From Asterias amurensis (lineage: Eukaryota; Echinodermata; Asteroidea; Forcipulatida; Asteriidae), in the NCBI RefSeq assembly GCF_032118995.1, contig NC_092661.1, positions 1,552,501 to 1,616,500 of the forward strand: 64,000 nucleotides of DNA. The letters are read 5' to 3'. Below are positions 1 to 58,317 of the stretch, piece by piece. Positions within the stretch are counted from its first letter, which is position 1. Every line of letters starts with the position of its first letter. Position numbers and translations under genes: made by a program. Below the pieces are notes generated by a model. That model saw only the letters and a program-made list of their open reading frames with translations, was not told the DNA's origin and did not search any database.

Positions 1-78
1 CTTACCCATCTACCGCCATGAATTGTTGCAAGTAATGCTGTTTTTAACCTCTATCCTTTTGTAGCAATCCTGCCACAG
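1..78 (+). other. Intron end upstream of the first visible ASK exon
   Basis: T/C-rich sequence leading to the acceptor at 77-78 or 82-83. No coding sequence is recognised. Confidence 0.6.
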
Positions 79-47286
<47,208 letters not shown>

Positions 47287-47332
47287 CATCAACTCCTTAG
47301 AATCATCAACGAAATAATGTACAGTATTTGTA

Positions 47333-47338
47333 AATAAA
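47333..47338 (+). promoter_or_regulatory. Poly(A) signal of the ASK gene
   Basis: AATAAA 47 bases after the ASK stop codon, so the 3' UTR may be very short. A MITE begins about 54 bases further on. Confidence 0.65.
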
Positions 47339-47391
47339 AGCTGTGAATTCTACAACTGTATATAGAGGAAGATATTCAACGAAAGCATACA

Positions 47392-47809
47392 TTAAAGGCA
47401 GTGGACACTATGGGTAATTACTCAAAATAATTATTATCATAAAACCTTACTTGGTGACGAGTAATGGGGAGAGGTTGATGGTATAAAACATTGTGAGAAA
47501 CGGCTCCCTCTGAAGTGCCATAGTTTTAGAGAAAGACGTAATTTTCCACGAGATTGATTTCGAGACCTCAGATTTAGAACTTGAGGTCTCGAAATCAACC
47601 ATTTAAACGCACACAACTTCGAAAGGCAGTGGACACTATTGGTAATTTGTCAAGTCTAGCCTTCACAAATGGTGTATCTTAACATAAATATGCATAAAAT
47701 AACAAACATGTGAAAATTTGAGCTCAATCGGTCATCGAACTTGCGTGATAATAATGAAAGAAAAATAACACTTGTCACATATTACCAAATAGTGTTCACT
47801 GCCTTTAAA
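47392..47809. mobile_element. Rearranged family A MITE (two left halves joined)
   Basis: A forward left half starts TTAAAGGCAGTGGACAC and stops at CACACAACTTCG (47622). It is joined directly to a second AAAGGCAGTGGACACTATTGG that runs with the opposite-end sequence to GTTCACTGCCTTTAA. A chimaera of two copies or an internally recombined one. Confidence 0.75.
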
Positions 47810-49960
47810 GGGAGGTTACACGTTTGGTAATTACTCAAAACAAATATTTTGGAAACGGCTCACCATGCTCGTCCGACGCAATCATTAATGCTCTTCATTG
47901 AATTGTGCCCCAAACCTGAGCAGAATTGCGTTTCTGAACGAGAAAAAAATAATAAGTTTAGATTTACTGTTAGGTAATAATATGGTACTCTACCAAAAAG
48001 GGTTCTTTGCCCTTGAGTTCAAGTATAGTTTTCTGATGTCATGAAGACTTTCTAGTGCTGAATTTTTAACTTTCACTAGTGTAACTCACTCTGTAACGAC
48101 AATCATGTGCACAAAGTCTTCTACATCACGATTGGTTTAAAATCATGCTGCCATTATGGATATTAAATTTTAGCCATAAAAAGTATTCAAGTTTTGGAAT
48201 CGAGGTTGATTATTAGTCTGGCTACCTGAATAATTACGCCGATTGCCATTTCGCTGTTTGTGTTTATGGGTCGGAGCACAGACCATTAACTGCTTGAAAA
48301 AGCCCTCACTTGCTTGTCGTAAAACAAACGAGAGAAGCATCAATATTTTTATGAACCATTGTTAGATATCTCCCATCAAGCACAAACGAAAGTATACAAA
48401 TATTAAGGTATTGTGCTTGAACAATGGTCGCTACGTAACATGATATTTGTTTATATAATAATCGGTGGTTTTGTGGTATCATGTAGACTCAGTTTTGTAT
48501 ACCCCAAAATAATCCTTTTTTGTCGTTAATATTTCTTCTGATCGACTGTCTTCCTCTGAAACATGTTTAGCCTTTAGCAAAGTTTGGTACAATTATGAAG
48601 GGGATTGTTCTGATTTTGTTTTGGATAGCATTAGTTTGGTCGTACGACACTGAATTTCCAGGAACCTAGTGGAAAACACATTGCATGGTAACTTTCTTTC
48701 TTTTTCACGAAAGATTTTGGTCAATGAAATATTCTACCGCAGTTTTGTTCAATTGTTTTTCCCAAGTTCAAAATAAGTTCAAAATTTAGGCAATTTTTCT
48801 CATACAGTAAAAGTCCACGTAACTTTTTGGAAAGTCACTATCACCAAGAATAATATTGTCCAATAATGTAAAATCATTCCTCATGTTTCTTCTGGCGTTT
48901 TCAAATTGCTTGCTGATAAGTCCCAATATGTCGATAAATAAATGTAACGCTGTCATGCAATCTCTCTCTATGGTCTCCTTGTGAAAAGAAATTCAACCAA
49001 TGACCATTTCCTTCTTCCAATGCAGCTGTGTCACGCAAAAGCTATCTAGTCCGGAGGCCAGACTAGTGCTGACTGAATATCGGTACAGCCCGTGACTCTA
49101 ATAACACCCGGTACCCAAATCCATCTAGCTTCCTTTATAACTAGTTTCTATCCTTCGTTGTCTATTTGCCCCTCCCGTCCAGAGCGTGGTTTTAAGCCTT
49201 TATGTTTGAAATATTTGTGACACCTTTGGTAGTTGTCATAGACCAGTATTATCACTTGGTGTAACCCAAAATATGCATAAAATAACAAATCTGTGAAACT
49301 CTCGTTTAAATGCTCTGCCCATCTCAAAGTGTGTCAACATTCTGTTGTATTCGTCAATTCATTATTTCATCGTGTGTTGTGATGTTTTTAATTCCTTTAG
49401 CAAAATTAACAATTCATTTCCATTTTTAATTCCACTTTTGCTTTGATACAAATGTTTCAGTTTGTATATAGAGACATCTTTTAATGATTTGAATAAATCA
49501 TTTACATAAACAATTTGGTTCTAATTGCCGAGTCGTTCTTTGGGTCACTTTGAACAATGAACCTAGTATTCATTTGTTCCAACCTTGTCGCTCATTCTCA
49601 CACTATTATTATTATCGTGGCGTGTCGTGGGTCGATGACAAATTTAGAAGAGCAGAAACGATCTCCCTCAATACGAGCGACTTATAATATAGCGCGCCCT
49701 CGAGTGTTTGTCATGGAGAGGCGAAATTGTATAGAGCATCGTTTTAAACCCAGTCTAACATAAAACGGGACAAACATTAGATGGATCATTCATGCATTTT
49801 TTTATTATTCACAAATAGGCCCTTATAGACATTGTCGTTTTGATCATTAAATCAATTATTTGAACAATAGTTACCAGCAGTCCAGAACCGTTCTGACTGG
49901 ATCATAAATTTCTTAAGATGTGCTCCAACATGTCTCAGGTACAATCAAAGCTTTACACGT
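47810..49960. other. Intergenic region between ASK and receptor copy 2
   Basis: No gene recognised. A truncated reverse family A end (TGGTAGTTGTCATAGACCAG..ATGCATAAAATAACAAATC) lies at about 49208-49300. The rest is AT-rich and unclassified. Confidence 0.5.
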
Positions 49961-49977
49961 TGGTTCCAGAGCTATCA

Positions 49978-50237
49978 GATACCACTACCTAAGTTTCAAC
50001 TCGGTGTGACGGTGTAAACAGTGCTATGAAATGTATGTTCGACAGGCTATGTCGACAAATTGACACCAACATTACACTAACTCTGCGGTCTAGTGAGGAA
50101 AGTGTTTGATACCACTACCTAAGTTTCAACTCGGTGTGACGGTGTAAACAGTGCCATGAAATGTATGTTCGACAGGCTATGTCGACAAATTGACACCAAC
50201 ATTACACTAACTCTGCGGTCTAGTGAGGAAAGTGTTT
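49978..50237. repeat. 130-bp tandem duplication
   Basis: Two almost identical units (49978-50107 and 50108-50237) starting GATACCACTACCTAAGTTTC. They differ at GTGCTATG versus GTGCCATG. Located 140 bp 3' of receptor copy 2, so the duplication is recent. Confidence 0.9.
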
Positions 50238-50376
50238 GACAAGTCTCATGTATTCACTCGGCAAAAGTGAAAGTCCCGTTCCTCTACCTACTGCCGAGGG
50301 AGAACATGGCATGCTACAATGAAAACATCTTCAACAAACAATGCATGTTCCAGCAAACAGTTGTCGGGGGTCGGCA

Positions 50377-51312
50377 TTAAGTAACAACGGGTGCAACTGA
50401 CCTGTCACGACAGGGAAATGTCTTCAATAAAATTGTCTTTGCCACTTGACGAAAAGATGAATTGAAGAGACAGTAAATCCACACATTGAACATACTGTTT
50501 GAAGTGTTTAACCATGCTGTAAGAAATTGCAGCCAGTTTGGGCTAGGTACACCTGTAAAAGACTCGGCTGCATTGACAAGCAAAAATGGCGTGTAACATC
50601 CAAAAAATGTCAACGTAACAACAAGGAATGTCTTGAGAGCTTTGTTGTGATTATTGTTTGCCTCATTGTTGCCATTTTGATTCAGTCGCTGCTCATGTTG
50701 GCGACTGATTTTAATCAAACGATAGTAAATGAATACCATCAAAAATGTAGGGTACAGATCTCCAACAAGAAGGTTTGTGATGCTGAAAACAGGCGAGGTG
50801 TTACTAAAAAAGCAGATCGTCGGCCCTTCAAAATATTCTGCAGAACGGTTGAGTAAAACCATCGACAACGGTCCAACGGACAAACAAAGTATTGATGACA
50901 TAGCTACGATTGTTATTGCACGACGTCTCGTACACCATAATGTGAATTTATATGGCCTGGTGATAGCTATATAGCGTTCAATATTCAGAAAAGTCAGTGA
51001 GTTTATCGACATGATGAAACACGCTGTAGAACAAATCACGAATATCTGACATCCCATATTCCCAAAAGGCCATTTATCTAGAGCAGATGCGATAGTATAG
51101 AACAGTGATAGGAAACCAACCAGAAGGTCGGATACAGCCAGCGATGTCATCAGAACCTTGGTGCTGTCAGCTAAGTTGGTTACACGGCGTGTCACGGCAA
51201 TTGAAAGAATATTCCCAGAAATAATCAGCAGTGCAATGATGGCGATGAAACAAGTACGGAGTGCGATGAGGACTGGGGACAGACCCAAATAGTCTGCGGA
51301 TGTGGAGTTCAT
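50377..51312 (-). CDS. Intronless rhodopsin-class GPCR (copy 2)
   Basis: A 311-residue receptor of the same family. Begins MNSTSADYLG with an N-glycosylation site at Asn2. TM1 GN at 33-34, TM2 Asp62, Cys88, ERY at 112-114, Cys167 in loop 2, FFGCYTPF in TM6, NVWIY at 276-280 instead of NPxxY, and a C-tail with a single Cys301 where the others have CC. TM1-TM2 and the loop-3 stretch YYRLIKISRQHEQRLNQNG are virtually the same as in the other copies; TM3-TM5 differ strongly. No MITE at its end; the stop is TAA. The 5' side carries duplicated leader sequence (51480-52050). Ligand unknown; probably a plasma-membrane sensory or peptide-type receptor. Confidence 0.9.
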   Translation of the reverse strand: MNSTSADYLGLSPVLIALRTCFIAIIALLIISGNILSIAVTRRVTNLADSTKVLMTSLAVSDLLVGFLSLFYTIASALDKWPFGNMGCQIFVICSTACFIMSINSLTFLNIERYIAITRPYKFTLWCTRRRAITIVAMSSILCLSVGPLSMVLLNRSAEYFEGPTICFFSNTSPVFSITNLLVGDLYPTFLMVFIYYRLIKISRQHEQRLNQNGNNEANNNHNKALKTFLVVTLTFFGCYTPFLLVNAAESFTGVPSPNWLQFLTAWLNTSNSMFNVWIYCLFNSSFRQVAKTILLKTFPCRDRSVAPVVT

Positions 51313-51399
51313 TTTGACGGCAGTCTGTTTTGTTCGTCAAACACAATCTTGTTTTAATAGTTGGGTAGAACCATACCGGTATTGACAAAGTGTTCTGCA

Positions 51400-52050
51400 T
51401 GAATCAAATTGCTAGCAATGTTTGAAGTTGAAATCCATATTTGAAGAGGATTTTTTTTTCTGGTTTTGAAACGATGACGCAACGAGAAGAATCAGGGTTG
51501 TCGAGTGCGGAGCTCAGTTTTGTGCCATTAATCTCTGCTTCTGCTTGTTTTTGAAATCCAACCTTGAAAATAATTGCGGAGTTATACATCAATTTAACGG
51601 AGAGGTCACTATGTTGAATAGCTTTCACTCGTGATGTTCTTGAAGAATGACGACTCATCATTTCGCACGCACCATCATTTGCTAGCAATATTTGAAGTGG
51701 AAACCCATCTTTGAAGCGGAAATTGTTGCTGGTGTTCAAGTATAGCCTATGATGACACAACGTGAATTATAGGTTTCCGAGTGTGGAATTCATGCTCAGT
51801 CTTTTGGTGTTCATAAAATCCAATCTTAATTATTATGAGATGAGTATACATACAGCGCTTTCACTCATGATGTTCTTGACGAATTACCACAAAGTGTTTC
51901 ACACGTACCGATAATTTTTGCCAACATTTGAAGTTGAAATCTATCTTTGAAGTTGCCAACATTTGAAGTTGAAATCTATCCTGGAAGTGGTATTTCTCGC
52001 TGGTGTTTCAAGAATGGCCTAACGATGACACAACATGAATAATATAGGTA
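51400..52050 (-). repeat. Tandemly duplicated 5' leader of receptor copy 2
   Basis: On the minus strand, ATGAATTCCACACTCGG at about 51777-51793 and a decayed version near 51500-51516 repeat the receptor start (MNST) and its leader (AAGATTGGATTT..GAACA). Each is followed by TTTGAAGTTGAAAT..ATC-type segments at 51420, 51690, 51920 and 51955. No open receptor frame follows, so these are start-region remnants. Confidence 0.6.
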
Positions 52051-52059
52051 TGCTTTCTT

Positions 52060-52215
52060 CGGTAGACGATCAGAGCATACTGATCGAAACGTCGAGTTGA
52101 AATCAATTCTGTTCAGAACCACCCCAACTCATTTAGAGATTATCAATTCCTGGTGTAACCGAAAACCTTTTCTATTATCGTGTTTCCAACATGCAAAGTC
52201 TCAAACAAATCCCAC
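52060..52215 (-). repeat. Dispersed repeat family H, reverse copy
   Basis: ATCGAAACGTCGAGTTGAAA..AGAACCACCCCAACTCATTTAGAG is the complement of the family H repeats at 30750 and 33280. Confidence 0.7.
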
Positions 52216-53142
52216 GTCGTCCTAAGCCTCAGTTTCTACCCAACAAGCCTAATGCAATCGGTTGAGGTTTCAGCATCGAAAACGTTGCTTTAACATCAAG
52301 CAACCACAATCACCGCAAGAGCATCGAAAAGATGTTGTACAGCAACCTTGATTGATCATTTCTATAGTGGTTGCTAAAATCGCTGACTTAATGCCATCAA
52401 TATACTATAAGGTTCGTGATAACAATTCTTGTAGAGGTTAATTGTACACTCACTATCACTCGAAAGAAATAACCCGCCGGATTAATCAACTTTGCATTAG
52501 AGTGGTATTTACCAGTTCACTATTGTAATTGGCACTATCAACAACCAAGTCGCTTAGTGGTCCTTCAATTAGTAACTGAGCCAGGTTATGTTGATATTGT
52601 GCATCAAACTGTGTCAATGAGGGCGCCATTTTTAACGCGTTGTTGCGAGTTTCATTAACGCTTAATTAGCTTTGATTCCGTGCCAACCCTTTCCGCCTTT
52701 TTGAGTCGATGATATAATCAGCAATCTCCTATCATATCTAGTTCATACAATTCCGTATTGATTGATAAAAGTTTCAAAACAAGAAAGAAAAGACACAGGC
52801 GAATAATATTTTCTTTGTTAATAAATCTTTCAATACCTTGATATCCATTTGAAAGTTGTTGATTGTTAAAACAACGCCCTGTTTCCTGTTGTAAAATTTC
52901 GACGCCTTTGTCAGAAGCGACTCCTCAAAACTGTCTCTAGTATGTCTTACGTTAGTGATGAGTAAAAGTAAATTCAAACATGCTCAATGGCTTCGTATAA
53001 ATTAATACATCAAAGAGATGCAATACGACGGTTGCTCCAATCGATAAAAATAAATAATGACACAGTACGGAACTTAATTTATTTAATCATTCGAACGGCC
53101 ATGTTGCAGAATGATGAAAAATGATTTAAGGGCACTCTAAAA
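52216..53142. other. Intergenic, no gene recognised
   Basis: AT-rich; only short frames without family features. Confidence 0.5.
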
Positions 53143-53580
53143 ACTCCCCATTGCTCGTTACCAAGTAAGTTTTTATGGTAACGAATGTTTTGAGAATAGT
53201 GTCCATTGTCTTTATTAAAGACAGTGGACACTATTGGTAATTGTCAAAGACCAGTCTTCTCACTTGGTGTATCTCAACATATGCAAAAAATAACAAACCT
53301 GTGAAACTTTGAGCTCAATCGGTCGTCGAATTTGCGAGATATTAATGAAAGAAAAAACACCCTTGTCAGACGAAGTTGTGTGCTTTTTGATGCTTGATTT
53401 CGAGACCTCAAATTCTAAACTTGAGGTCTCGAAATCAAATTCGTGGAAAATTACTTCTTTCTCGAAAACTATGACACTTCAGAGGGAGCCGTTTCTCACA
53501 ATGTTTTATACCATCAACCTCTCCCCATTACTCGTAATCAAGAAAGGTTTTATGATGATAATTATTTTGAGTAACTACCA
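53143..53580 (-). mobile_element. MITE family A copy plus an adjoining end fragment
   Basis: An end fragment (CTCCCCATTGCTCGTTACCAAG..TAGTGTCCATTGTCTTTA) at 53143-53213 is directly followed by a nearly full reverse copy from 53215 (TTAAAGACAGTGGACAC) to 53580. The copy has lost its terminal bases. Confidence 0.8.
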
Positions 53581-54427
53581 ACGTGAACGCGTTGTAAATT
53601 AGTGTTTGGTTTTAATAGTAAAGGCTGCCAATCACTGGTACCATGTAGGATTGTACAAACAACCAGTTGATACGCAATAACTTGGTCTCATTATTGCAGG
53701 AGCATGCACAGGTGGTTTTTGTTCATGACTATGTTAAAATGTTTTTCAAAGAGAATTTCTAGATAATATCAGCCTAATTGAAAGTTGATTAATCCACCAT
53801 CTTAATACAGCGTCTAAGTGACAGTGCCTGCCCAAATTTCCTGACAATGTTTTCACATTCAATCTTGATGTTGTTGTTGTTTATGCTACCCATCATTCTG
53901 AAGACTGCGTTCGGTCGGGACAGTTGTGTTCATTACGTCCACCGAGTTTTAAGAGCTGAAATCTCTAACCATACTGAGCTCAACAGTTAACGGAAACGCA
54001 GGAGTCTGTCCTACTACGTCGCAAGCGAGAGTAGTTGTTCATTCACACACACAAGATTTATCGAAACTCTTGACAAGAACTTCTAGGGTTTGCAGCTCTG
54101 GAGTCAACGTGTCAGTGTGATCCCATACTGAGAGATTTTCCACTGTCTTTTTCTTTTCGTGCCCACATACTGTGTTTCGGCCAGAACTGGACATGCAGTT
54201 CTTAGCAATATCATTGTACTCTGCAAGGTCCTCAGTTTTCCTCTCAAGCTCCGGAATAGGGGCATCTGAGGAGGGGCTCCATCGTTTGTGGCTCTGTCTT
54301 ACATATGCAGGTCACGTCTTCCAGAGTCTAGGTATCCCCACTTCTTGAGAGACACTTTCAAAGTAAGAGAAGGGCAGGCTCCAGAATTTCTGATGTTGTT
54401 GTAATTTGATTTGATTACAACAACACA
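53581..54427. other. Upstream region of receptor copy 3
   Basis: No second gene is seen. Short stretches (GTTTATGC.ACCCATCA.TCTG) resemble the region at 56540-56575 upstream of copy 4, suggesting that the duplicated unit included 5' flank. Confidence 0.45.
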
Positions 54428-55390
54428 ATGTCAACTGTGAATAATATAAACTCTACATCCACAGACTATGAAGGTCTGTCCCCAGTCCTCATCGCACTCC
54501 GTACTTGTTTCATCGCCATCATTGCACTGCTGATTATATCGGGGAATATTCTCTCAATTGCCGTGATACGCCGTGTAACCAACTTAGCTGACAGCACCAA
54601 GATTCTGATGACGTCACTAGCTGTATCTGACTTGTCTCTTGGATTGTTCACGTTACCCTATGTTGTAGCATCTGGTTTGGACAGGTGGCCTTTTGGTGAT
54701 ATTGTTTGCGAATTTGTCACTATTTATAGTTTATCCTGTTTCGCAATGTCCGTACTTTCGATAATTTCTATTAACATTGAACGGTTCCTGGCTGTAACCC
54801 GACCCTACAAGTTTCCTGTGTGGTGTACATCATCTCGAGTCAAAAAGGCTGTGGTTTTCCTGGCATTACTCAGTTTATGTGTTGGGTTATCTTCAAAATT
54901 AGCGTCGCAGGTGTCTGCAGAGTTTTGTGATGTTCTGCAAGTATGCTATTATATAAAAGCCACACCATTTGTTATCACTTGTACCCTTATTCTTGGAGAT
55001 ATATTCCCTACATTATTGATGTCATATATTTACTATCGATTGATTAAAATCAGTCGCCAACATGAACAGCGACTGAATCAAAATGGCAACATTGAGGCAA
55101 ACAATAATCATGACAACAAAGCTCTCAAGACATTCCTTGTTGTTACGTTGACATTTGCTGGATGCTACACACCATTTTTAACCCTGCAAACGGCGATGTA
55201 TTTACCAGGAGTGTCCACTCCAGAATGGCTGCAATTTCTAACAGCTTGGTTGTTAACCAGCAACAGTATGTTCAATGTCATCATCTACTACCTCTTTAAT
55301 AAGGCATTTCGTCAAAAAGCTAAGAAAATCCTTTTAGAAAGATTTCCCTGTTGCAACAGAGCGGTTGGTCCATTTGAAATGGTATCTTAA
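54428..55390 (+). CDS. Intronless rhodopsin-class GPCR (copy 3)
   Basis: A 320-residue receptor. N-terminal NNINSTST has a glycosylation site. TM1 GN at 39-40, TM2 Asp68, Cys94, ERF at 118-120, Cys173 in loop 2, FAGCYTPF in TM6, NVIIY at 283-287 without the NPxxY proline, and CC at 308-309. It lies head-to-tail with copy 4 and divergent from copy 2. Loop 3 carries the shared SRQHEQRLNQNG and NNNHDNKALKTF stretches. It ends FEMVS at a natural stop, the ancestral length. The start is the only Met before the shared INSTST segment. Confidence 0.92.
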   Translation: MSTVNNINSTSTDYEGLSPVLIALRTCFIAIIALLIISGNILSIAVIRRVTNLADSTKILMTSLAVSDLSLGLFTLPYVVASGLDRWPFGDIVCEFVTIYSLSCFAMSVLSIISINIERFLAVTRPYKFPVWCTSSRVKKAVVFLALLSLCVGLSSKLASQVSAEFCDVLQVCYYIKATPFVITCTLILGDIFPTLLMSYIYYRLIKISRQHEQRLNQNGNIEANNNHDNKALKTFLVVTLTFAGCYTPFLTLQTAMYLPGVSTPEWLQFLTAWLLTSNSMFNVIIYYLFNKAFRQKAKKILLERFPCCNRAVGPFEMVS

Positions 55391-55409
55391 CAATTACCAA
55401 TATTATAAG

Positions 55410-55465
55410 TAGGATTTGAAACTTTGCATGGTGGAAATAAGATATAGAAGAGTTTGCGGTACTCT
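55410..55465 (+). repeat. Family H fragment
   Basis: GTAGGATTTGAAACTTTGCATGGTGGAAATA matches the start of the 33280 copy, immediately 3' of receptor copy 3. Confidence 0.6.
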
Positions 55466-55549
55466 TCCATACCAATATTATGAAATTAAAATTGAACCTA
55501 AGCACTGATCGGAGTCGAGTTTGTCCTCAATTGCTTTTTCTTATACACA

Positions 55550-56425
55550 CAAAAATTCTTTGTGAACAATGCGATGGTCAGACAGTGTCACAAGGAGGTC
55601 AAGCATAAATTATAATCTTAATTCAACAAATTATTCGCTCTGACTATTATAAGGTGCACTATAGGGCCACTTGATATTAATGAGGCAAAACTCATGCATT
55701 TCAATTGCTTTTTGCAATTAAAGACAGTGGACACTAGTGGTAGTTGTCAAAGACCAGTCTTCTCACTTGGTGTATATCTACATATGCATAAAATATCAAA
55801 CCTGTGAAAATATTAGCTTGATTGGTCGTCGGAGTTGCGAGATAACTATAAAAGAAAAAACACCCTTGTCACACGAAGTTGTGTGCTTTTAGGTGCTTGA
55901 TTTCGTGACCTCAAATTCTAAATCTGAGGTCTCGAAATCAAAATCTTGGAAAGTTCTTTCTCAAAACTACTCCACTTCAGAGGGAGCCGTTTCTCACAAT
56001 GTTTTATTCTATCAACCTCTCCCCATAACTCGTTACCAAGTGAGGTTTGATGCTGATAATTATTTTGAGTAATTACCAATAGTGTCCACTGCCTTTAACA
56101 CAGAAATCCACTGCGTAGTGCGATGGTCAATCCGTGTTTAATAGGGCGGTGAACCATACTTTATAACCAACAAATAATTATTCGCTCTGATTATGATGAG
56201 GTGCACTTAGGGGTCTCTTATAATTACTGAGGCAACATGTCTCATGCATTTAATTTGCTTTTTATTACACAGAAATCAATTGCGAATGGTCAATCGGTGT
56301 TTACAAGAAGGTCAAGCATAAATTGATGCGTAATATTAACAAAAATATTCGGTCTGATTATTACGAGGGGCACTTAAGGTTTCTTAATACTCTTACTGAG
56401 GCAACACTAATGAATTTCACGAATA
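55550..56425 (+). repeat. Degenerate tandem repeat between receptors 3 and 4, interrupted by a MITE
   Basis: Three units of about 150-175 bp (55550-55717, 56099-56270, 56271-56425) share GCGATGGTCA, AAGGTCAAGCATAAATT, TATTCG.TCTGA.TATTA and CTGAGGCAACA. The family A MITE at 55718-56098 sits between units 1 and 2. Confidence 0.7.
55718..56098 (-). mobile_element. MITE family A, full copy
   Basis: From TTAAAGACAGTGGACAC to GTCCACTGCCTTTAA, 381 bp, inserted between tandem-repeat units. Confidence 0.85.
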
Positions 56426-56886
56426 ACTCACCGGTCAATTGATAGGCCTAATGGAAAGTGCATTAATCCATCAACTTATTTCTTGTAAATTGAAGTGATT
56501 ATGGCCATAATACAAATCAATATTTTGTACAGTTGTTCTTTGATCGTTTATGCCATTCATCAGTCTGCATGCTGCTGAGGTAGTAGCGCTCATTTTTGTA
56601 TTCTAACCGAGGTGTGACGATCGGCAACCCTATGGTCTGAGCTTAAATTTTACTGAGGCCAATCTGGATTCCTCAAGTTGTGTCTTCATGATGGTATAAC
56701 GGAACACTGGCGCCGGAGTCTAGCCCTCTCGTGTCTAACCTTGACCAGTGGTAACTGATGCACAAGACAAATTGTCTAGACAAGTTACACTTGGAAAGCC
56801 TCGAAACTGATGTTTCTCTAACATAGATCTTTCAGGAACATTACGAATTTTGGGATATTGCTGAAGATCAAATAGCAATAACGACA

Positions 56887-57846
56887 ATGTCAACTGTGAA
56901 CATGAACTCTACATCCACATACTCTGTGGGTCTGTCCCCAGTCCTCATCGCACTCCGTACTTGTTTCATCGCCATCATTGCACTGCTGATTATATCTGGG
57001 AATATTCTTTCAATTGCCGTGACACACCGGGTAACCAGCTTAGCTGACAGCACCAAGGTTCTGATGACATCACTGGCTGTATCCGATCTCATGGTTGGAT
57101 TTTGTGCACTAGTCAGTGTTGTAGCATCTGCTCTGGACAGCTGGCCTTTTGGTGATGTGGGCTGCGATCTGATAAACTTTTTCTTCATTTGGTGCTTCGC
57201 AATGTCCACAATTTCGATAATTTCTATTAACATTGAACGGTTTATAGCTATAACCCGACCCTACAAGTTTCCTATGTGGTGTAGTAGATCCCGGATTAAA
57301 CTGGTTGTGCTTTTCTTGTCATTGCTCGCTTTATGTTTTAGTACATCTTCTAAGATTTCATTACAAGTATCTGCAGAATTTAATAACATACAGCAAGTAT
57401 GTGAATATGCGAACGTCCCAACATACCCTTTGGTGTTAACTCTTCTTTTGGGGGATATATTTCCAACAATATTGATGTCATATATTTACTATCGTTTGAT
57501 TAAAATCAGTCGCCAACATGAGCAGCGCCTGAATCAAAACGGCAACAACGAGGCAAACAATAATCATGACAACAAAGCTCTCAAGACATTCCTTGTTGTT
57601 ACGTTGACATTTTCTGGATGTTACACACCTTTTTTAACCATGCAAATTGTGAGGTCATTACCAGGAAAGTTTATTCCAGATGGGCTGCAGTTTTTTACAT
57701 TGTGGTTGGTGGTCAGCAACAGTATGTTCAATGTCATCATCTACTGTCTCTTCAATAAGGTATTTCGTCAAACAGCTAAGAAAATCCTCTTTGAGACATT
57801 TCCCTGTTGCAAAAGATCGATCGCCCCAGTTGAAGTTCACCTATAG
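56887..57846 (+). CDS. Intronless rhodopsin-class GPCR (copy 4)
   Basis: A 319-residue receptor starting MSTVNMNSTST (glycosylation site near residue 7). TM1 GN at 38-39, TM2 Asp67, Cys93, ERF at 117-119, Cys172 in loop 2, FSGCYTPF in TM6, NVIIY at 282-286, and CC at 307-308. Its C-terminus is SIAPVEVHL then TAG; copy 1 has the same SVAPLEV stretch before its MITE-derived tail, so this is the ancestral end. TM3-TM5 are clearly different from copy 3 although TM1-TM2 and loop 3 are nearly the same at DNA level. Ligand unknown. Confidence 0.92.
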   Translation: MSTVNMNSTSTYSVGLSPVLIALRTCFIAIIALLIISGNILSIAVTHRVTSLADSTKVLMTSLAVSDLMVGFCALVSVVASALDSWPFGDVGCDLINFFFIWCFAMSTISIISINIERFIAITRPYKFPMWCSRSRIKLVVLFLSLLALCFSTSSKISLQVSAEFNNIQQVCEYANVPTYPLVLTLLLGDIFPTILMSYIYYRLIKISRQHEQRLNQNGNNEANNNHDNKALKTFLVVTLTFSGCYTPFLTMQIVRSLPGKFIPDGLQFFTLWLVVSNSMFNVIIYCLFNKVFRQTAKKILFETFPCCKRSIAPVEVHL

Positions 57847-57936
57847 CTTTATATGACAGTTATTTTAAAGGTAGTATACTTCAACATGTTAAATCATTAA
57901 TTCAAAATACGCTTAGAAAACAATTATTTTGTTGCT

Positions 57937-58307
57937 TTAAAGCCATTGGACCCTTTCGGTAAACAGTATTGTCCAATGCCCACACTTCGTGTATCACAAC
58001 TTCTATATCAAATAACAAACCTGTGAAAATTTGGGCTTAATCGGTCATCGGAATCGGGAGAAAATAACGGGAAAACCCACCCTTGTATCCGCGCGTTTCG
58101 CCGTGTCATAACATGTGTTTAAAATAAATCCATAACTCTCGTTAACGAGAATTGATATTGTTTTACTGTTTTCTCAAAAAGTAAAGCATTTCATGGAATA
58201 ATATTTTAAGAGAAGTATTTCACCACTACCTTCTGTAAACCCTGTAAGTTATTTGTAAATCTGTGACCTTTTTTTTTTTCTGTACCGGAAAGGTCCAATG
58301 GCTTTAA
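57937..58307. mobile_element. MITE family B, full copy
   Basis: Inverted ends TTAAAGCCATTGGACC and GGTCCAATGGCTTTAA, 371 bp. Same layout and partly the same interior (ATAACAAACCTGTGAAAATTT) as family A. Confidence 0.85.
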
Positions 58308-58317
58308 AGCACTTAAC

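Noticed and set aside
56868-57233. 121-codon minus-strand open frame over receptor copy 4
   Set aside because: Shadow of the receptor; the same shadow recurs over the other copies because the DNA is conserved.
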